Positions 61,289-64,000 of a DNA stretch of 64,000 nt are shown here, piece by piece. The notes beneath the pieces were generated by a model. The model was not told where the DNA came from. It ran no database searches and worked only from the letters and a program-made list of their open reading frames with translations. Position 1 is the first letter of the stretch. Each line of letters starts with the position of its first letter. A program made the translations under genes and the position numbers. The DNA is from Salegentibacter salegens (GTDB lineage: Bacteria; Bacteroidota; Bacteroidia; Flavobacteriales; Flavobacteriaceae). The DNA is taken from assembly GCF_900142975.1 (NCBI RefSeq), contig NZ_LT670848.1, forward strand, positions 2,480,001 to 2,544,000, read 5' to 3'.

Positions 61289-61316
61289 AACGCTCCGGTT
61301 TCCGGGGCGTTTTTTA
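61289..61316 (+). terminator. Terminator of the OmpA gene
   Basis: AACGCTCCGG pairs with CCGGGGCGTT around a TTT loop with one G-T pair, followed by a T run. It lies between the OmpA stop codon and the next start codon. Confidence 0.9.
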
Positions 61317-61326
61317 TTTTTAGGCT

Positions 61327-64000
61327 ATGGTATCTTTTATTTCAGGAGTTCTTAAGGAGCTCATTTCTTCAGGAGAAAATATTTCAGAAATTATCTTTAT
61401 TCTTCCCAGCAAACGTGCGGGAAGTTTTCTATTAAAAGAACTTTCTGCCTTGAGCGAAAATCACATTTTTGCGCCTAAAGTTTATAGCATTGAAGAGTTT
61501 ACAGAAGTTATTTCAGAAACCAAAACCGTAGATAACACCCTTAGCCTTTTTGAATTTTATAATGTCTACAAAAAAATCACGCCCCAGCAAGAACAGGAAG
61601 ATTTTGAAACTTTTACGGCCTGGGCCCAAAGTCTTATTCACGATTTTAATGAAATAGACCGTTATTTAATAGACTATAAAAGCTTTTTTAATTACCTGGC
61701 AGATATTCAGGACCTAAAACACTGGTCTATCCAGGAGCCCAAAACCGAACTTATAAATAATTATTTATCGTTTTGGAATAGTCTTCCGGCATTTTATGAA
61801 GCTTTAAAGGAGGAACTATTATCAAAAAACACAGGCTACCAGGGCTTGATTTATAGAAAAGCTTCAGAAAATATTCCGAATTACGCCAGGGAGAATTCCT
61901 CTAAACACGTTTTTATAGGTTTTAATGCGCTAAATACTGCAGAGCAACTAATCGTTCAACATCTATTAGAAAACGATTGTGCAGAGATCTACTGGGATTT
62001 AGATGAGGTTTTTGTAAAAGATAGGCAACACGATGCTTCGCTCTTTATAAATCAATATTTAAAAGACTGGCCGGTTTATCGCGAAAAACAGGCAAAATTG
62101 AATGTAAATGAATACCATAAGCCGAAAAATATTCAGGTTACCGGCATACCAAAAAATGTAGGACAGGCAAAATATTTAGGAGAGTTACTGGCGAATTTAG
62201 ATGAAGAAACACTTCAGGAAACCGCCGTGGTTTTAGGAGAAGAAGACCTTTTGCTGCCGGTGTTAAACAGTTTACCACCCAATGTACAGGATTTGAACAT
62301 CACCATGGGATTTCCACTTAAAAATGCGCCCATCGCTTCTCTTTTTGACAGGCTGTTCCAGATACATCAAAACACTGCTTCAACCTATTATTATAAAGAT
62401 GTGATTTCAGTTATAAATCATCCTGCACTCCACGAAATCTTAAAACAGGAAACCGAAGTTTTTATAGAAAAAATTCAGTCAGAAAATACGGTAAACCTAT
62501 CTTCCGAAGAAATTATAAATTCCTTTTCTACTGAAGCAAAACCTTTATTAAAAGCCTGTTTTAGAAAATGGGATAACTCGCCTAAAAAAGCATTAGAGGC
62601 TTTTCAGGAAATTATAAACCAGGTTAAAATTCATTTAAAAAGCAGCGATAATAAGCTTGGGCTGGAGTTTATATATCATTTTCATGTGCTATGTAATAAG
62701 CTTGACAACCTCAACGAAGCTTATCCGCATCTAAAAAGTATTAAGTCGCTTTACCAGTTTTATAAAGAAATAATGAGTACCCAAAGCCTGGATTTCCAGG
62801 GAAGGCCTTTTAAAGGTTTACAGCTTATGGGAATGCTGGAATCTCGCGCTTTAGATTTTAAAAATGTGATTATTTGCTCGGTTAACGAAGGCGTTTTACC
62901 TTCGGGAAAATCGGGGAGTTCTTTTATTCCTTTCGACTTAAAACAAACTTACAAACTACCTACTTACAAAGAAAAAGACGCGGTTTACACCTACCACTTT
63001 TACAGGCTTTTGCAACGAGCTCAAAATGTACATTTGCTCTACAACACAGAAACCGACGGATTAAATTCCGGAGAAAAGAGCAGGTTCCTTACTCAACTGG
63101 AAATTGAAAAACAACCGGCGCATCAGCTCACACACGCGATGGTGAGCCCTAAGGTTCCGGCGATTAAAAATGACCTTCGGGAAGTGAAAAAAACTCCGGA
63201 AATTATGGAAAAAATAAAGTCGCTCGCTGCTTACGGCTTCTCCCCTTCTGCTTTGACTTCCTATATTCGAAATCCCCTGGATTTTTACAGGCAATACGTT
63301 CTTGGGGTTCGCGATAGCGAAGAAGTGGAAGAAACGGTGGCATATAATACCCTGGGAACGGTAGTGCACGATAGTCTTGAGAATTTCTATAAACCGCTGG
63401 AGAACCAAATCCTCACAGAAGAAAATATAAAAACATTCAAGGCGCGAATTGAAGAAGAGATTACACTTCAGTTTAAAAAATCTTATATGAACGGGCCAGT
63501 AAACCAGGGCAAAAACCTGTTAATTTATGAAGTGGCCAAACGGTATCTTCGTAATTTTCTAAACCTGGAATTAAACCGACTTAAAACCGAAGAAATTAAA
63601 ATCCTAAAAATTGAGAAAACTTTAAAATCTGAAATTAGGATAGAGCAGCTTGATTTTCCGATCTTTATGCGCGGAAAAGTGGATCGTGTGGAAAGTACAA
63701 ATGGCACCACCAGAATTATTGATTATAAGACTGGAAAGGTTACCCAGGATAAAATTGAAATTGTAGATTGGGCAGATCTCACTTCAGATTACGATAAATA
63801 CAGCAAAAGTTTTCAGGTTTTGGCGTATACGAAAATGATGCAAGACCAAAACTCGCTGGAACTACCGGTTGAAGCGGGCATCATTTCATTTAAAAATTTA
63901 AAAAGCGGATTCCTGAAATTCGGAAAGAAAGATAAACCAAGAACAAAAAATAAAGAAACGGCTATAAATAAGGAGATTCTAGAGGCATTTGAGATAGAAT
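61327..64000 (+). CDS. RecC/AddB-like protein with PD-(D/E)XK nuclease (partial)
   Basis: The frame from the ATG at 61327 stays open to the window end, giving at least 891 residues. It begins MVSFISGVLKELISSG and then IIFILPSKRAGSFLLKEL, an inactivated-helicase-like region, and later shows QLMGMLESRALDFKNVIICS, a helicase-motif remnant. The nuclease part includes SPSALTSYIRNPLDFYRQYV and GKVDRVE with IIDYKTGK. This matches the AddB/RecC-type partner of the helicase at 55293. The C-terminus is outside the window. Confidence 0.88.
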   Translation, partial: MVSFISGVLKELISSGENISEIIFILPSKRAGSFLLKELSALSENHIFAPKVYSIEEFTEVISETKTVDNTLSLFEFYNVYKKITPQQEQEDFETFTAWAQSLIHDFNEIDRYLIDYKSFFNYLADIQDLKHWSIQEPKTELINNYLSFWNSLPAFYEALKEELLSKNTGYQGLIYRKASENIPNYARENSSKHVFIGFNALNTAEQLIVQHLLENDCAEIYWDLDEVFVKDRQHDASLFINQYLKDWPVYREKQAKLNVNEYHKPKNIQVTGIPKNVGQAKYLGELLANLDEETLQETAVVLGEEDLLLPVLNSLPPNVQDLNITMGFPLKNAPIASLFDRLFQIHQNTASTYYYKDVISVINHPALHEILKQETEVFIEKIQSENTVNLSSEEIINSFSTEAKPLLKACFRKWDNSPKKALEAFQEIINQVKIHLKSSDNKLGLEFIYHFHVLCNKLDNLNEAYPHLKSIKSLYQFYKEIMSTQSLDFQGRPFKGLQLMGMLESRALDFKNVIICSVNEGVLPSGKSGSSFIPFDLKQTYKLPTYKEKDAVYTYHFYRLLQRAQNVHLLYNTETDGLNSGEKSRFLTQLEIEKQPAHQLTHAMVSPKVPAIKNDLREVKKTPEIMEKIKSLAAYGFSPSALTSYIRNPLDFYRQYVLGVRDSEEVEETVAYNTLGTVVHDSLENFYKPLENQILTEENIKTFKARIEEEITLQFKKSYMNGPVNQGKNLLIYEVAKRYLRNFLNLELNRLKTEEIKILKIEKTLKSEIRIEQLDFPIFMRGKVDRVESTNGTTRIIDYKTGKVTQDKIEIVDWADLTSDYDKYSKSFQVLAYTKMMQDQNSLELPVEAGIISFKNLKSGFLKFGKKDKPRTKNKETAINKEILEAFEIE

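Noticed and set aside
1..64000. CRISPR arrays, tRNA or rRNA genes, prophage or conjugation genes
   Set aside because: None was seen: there are no regular spacer-repeat arrays, no cloverleaf-like sequences that I could identify by eye, and no phage or transfer proteins.

Overview
This 64-kb window is ordinary chromosome from a Gram-negative Bacteroidota, almost certainly a member of the Flavobacteriaceae (a Gramella/Salegentibacter-like marine genus is a guess). The evidence is the AT-rich sequence, the characteristic promoters (TTTG, then 17-20 nt, then TAnnTTTG), the complete Bat operon, the acpP-fabF-rnc-IPExxxVDY-pyk cluster, an OmpA protein with thrombospondin type 3 repeats and an acyl-ACP desaturase. 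I see no tRNA, rRNA, CRISPR array, phage or conjugative module.

Layout. 1-3 kb: end of an ArsC/Spx-like gene, an EamA transporter, and a membrane-protein gene split by an IS1595-family element. 2.7-8.5 kb: thioesterase, YheT-type hydrolase, YicC-gmk-nadD operon, LysM/BON protein, gpsA. 8.5-13.4 kb: pheS with small companion genes, CvpA, SulP transporter. 13.4-22.7 kb: the Bat (aerotolerance) operon on the minus strand (MoxR, DUF58, BatD-like, BatA, BatB, BatC, BatD, BatE). 22.7-27.2 kb: DUF4382 lipoprotein, SDR enzyme and an AlbA_2-type gene split by an IS4-family element. 27.2-34.3 kb: phosphoesterase, desaturase, DUF1232, TPR protein, ALDH7-type dehydrogenase, 3-hydroxyanthranilate dioxygenase, Ntn asparaginase. 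34.4-41.6 kb: outer-membrane phospholipase A and a GbsR/MarR-controlled RND efflux operon. 41.8-45.4 kb: thioredoxin, small enzymes, dinB. 45.5-50 kb: pyruvate kinase to acpP. 50-54 kb: purN, rnhA, PfkB kinase, PurF-like enzyme. 54-64 kb: twin putative small RNAs, superoxide dismutase, RecB/AddA-like helicase-nuclease, kbl, OmpA and a RecC/AddB-like gene cut by the window end.

How parts work together. The Bat operon joins an AAA+ MoxR ATPase to von Willebrand factor A proteins and TPR/BatD membrane proteins. The RND adaptor, pump and outer-membrane factor lie behind their own regulator, and a 24-bp pseudo-palindrome occurs both before this regulator and before the phospholipase gene, suggesting one envelope regulon. 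The RecB-like and RecC-like genes probably form one double-strand-break repair nuclease although kbl and ompA lie between them.

The most unusual features are two tandem copies, 245 bp apart, of a short terminator-ended sequence downstream of purF (candidate small RNAs); the shared operator pair; two IS insertions whose target duplications allow exact reconstruction of the broken genes; and several dispersed palindromic repeats, one of which has entered the 5' end of batC. I did not find a clearly new multi-gene system.
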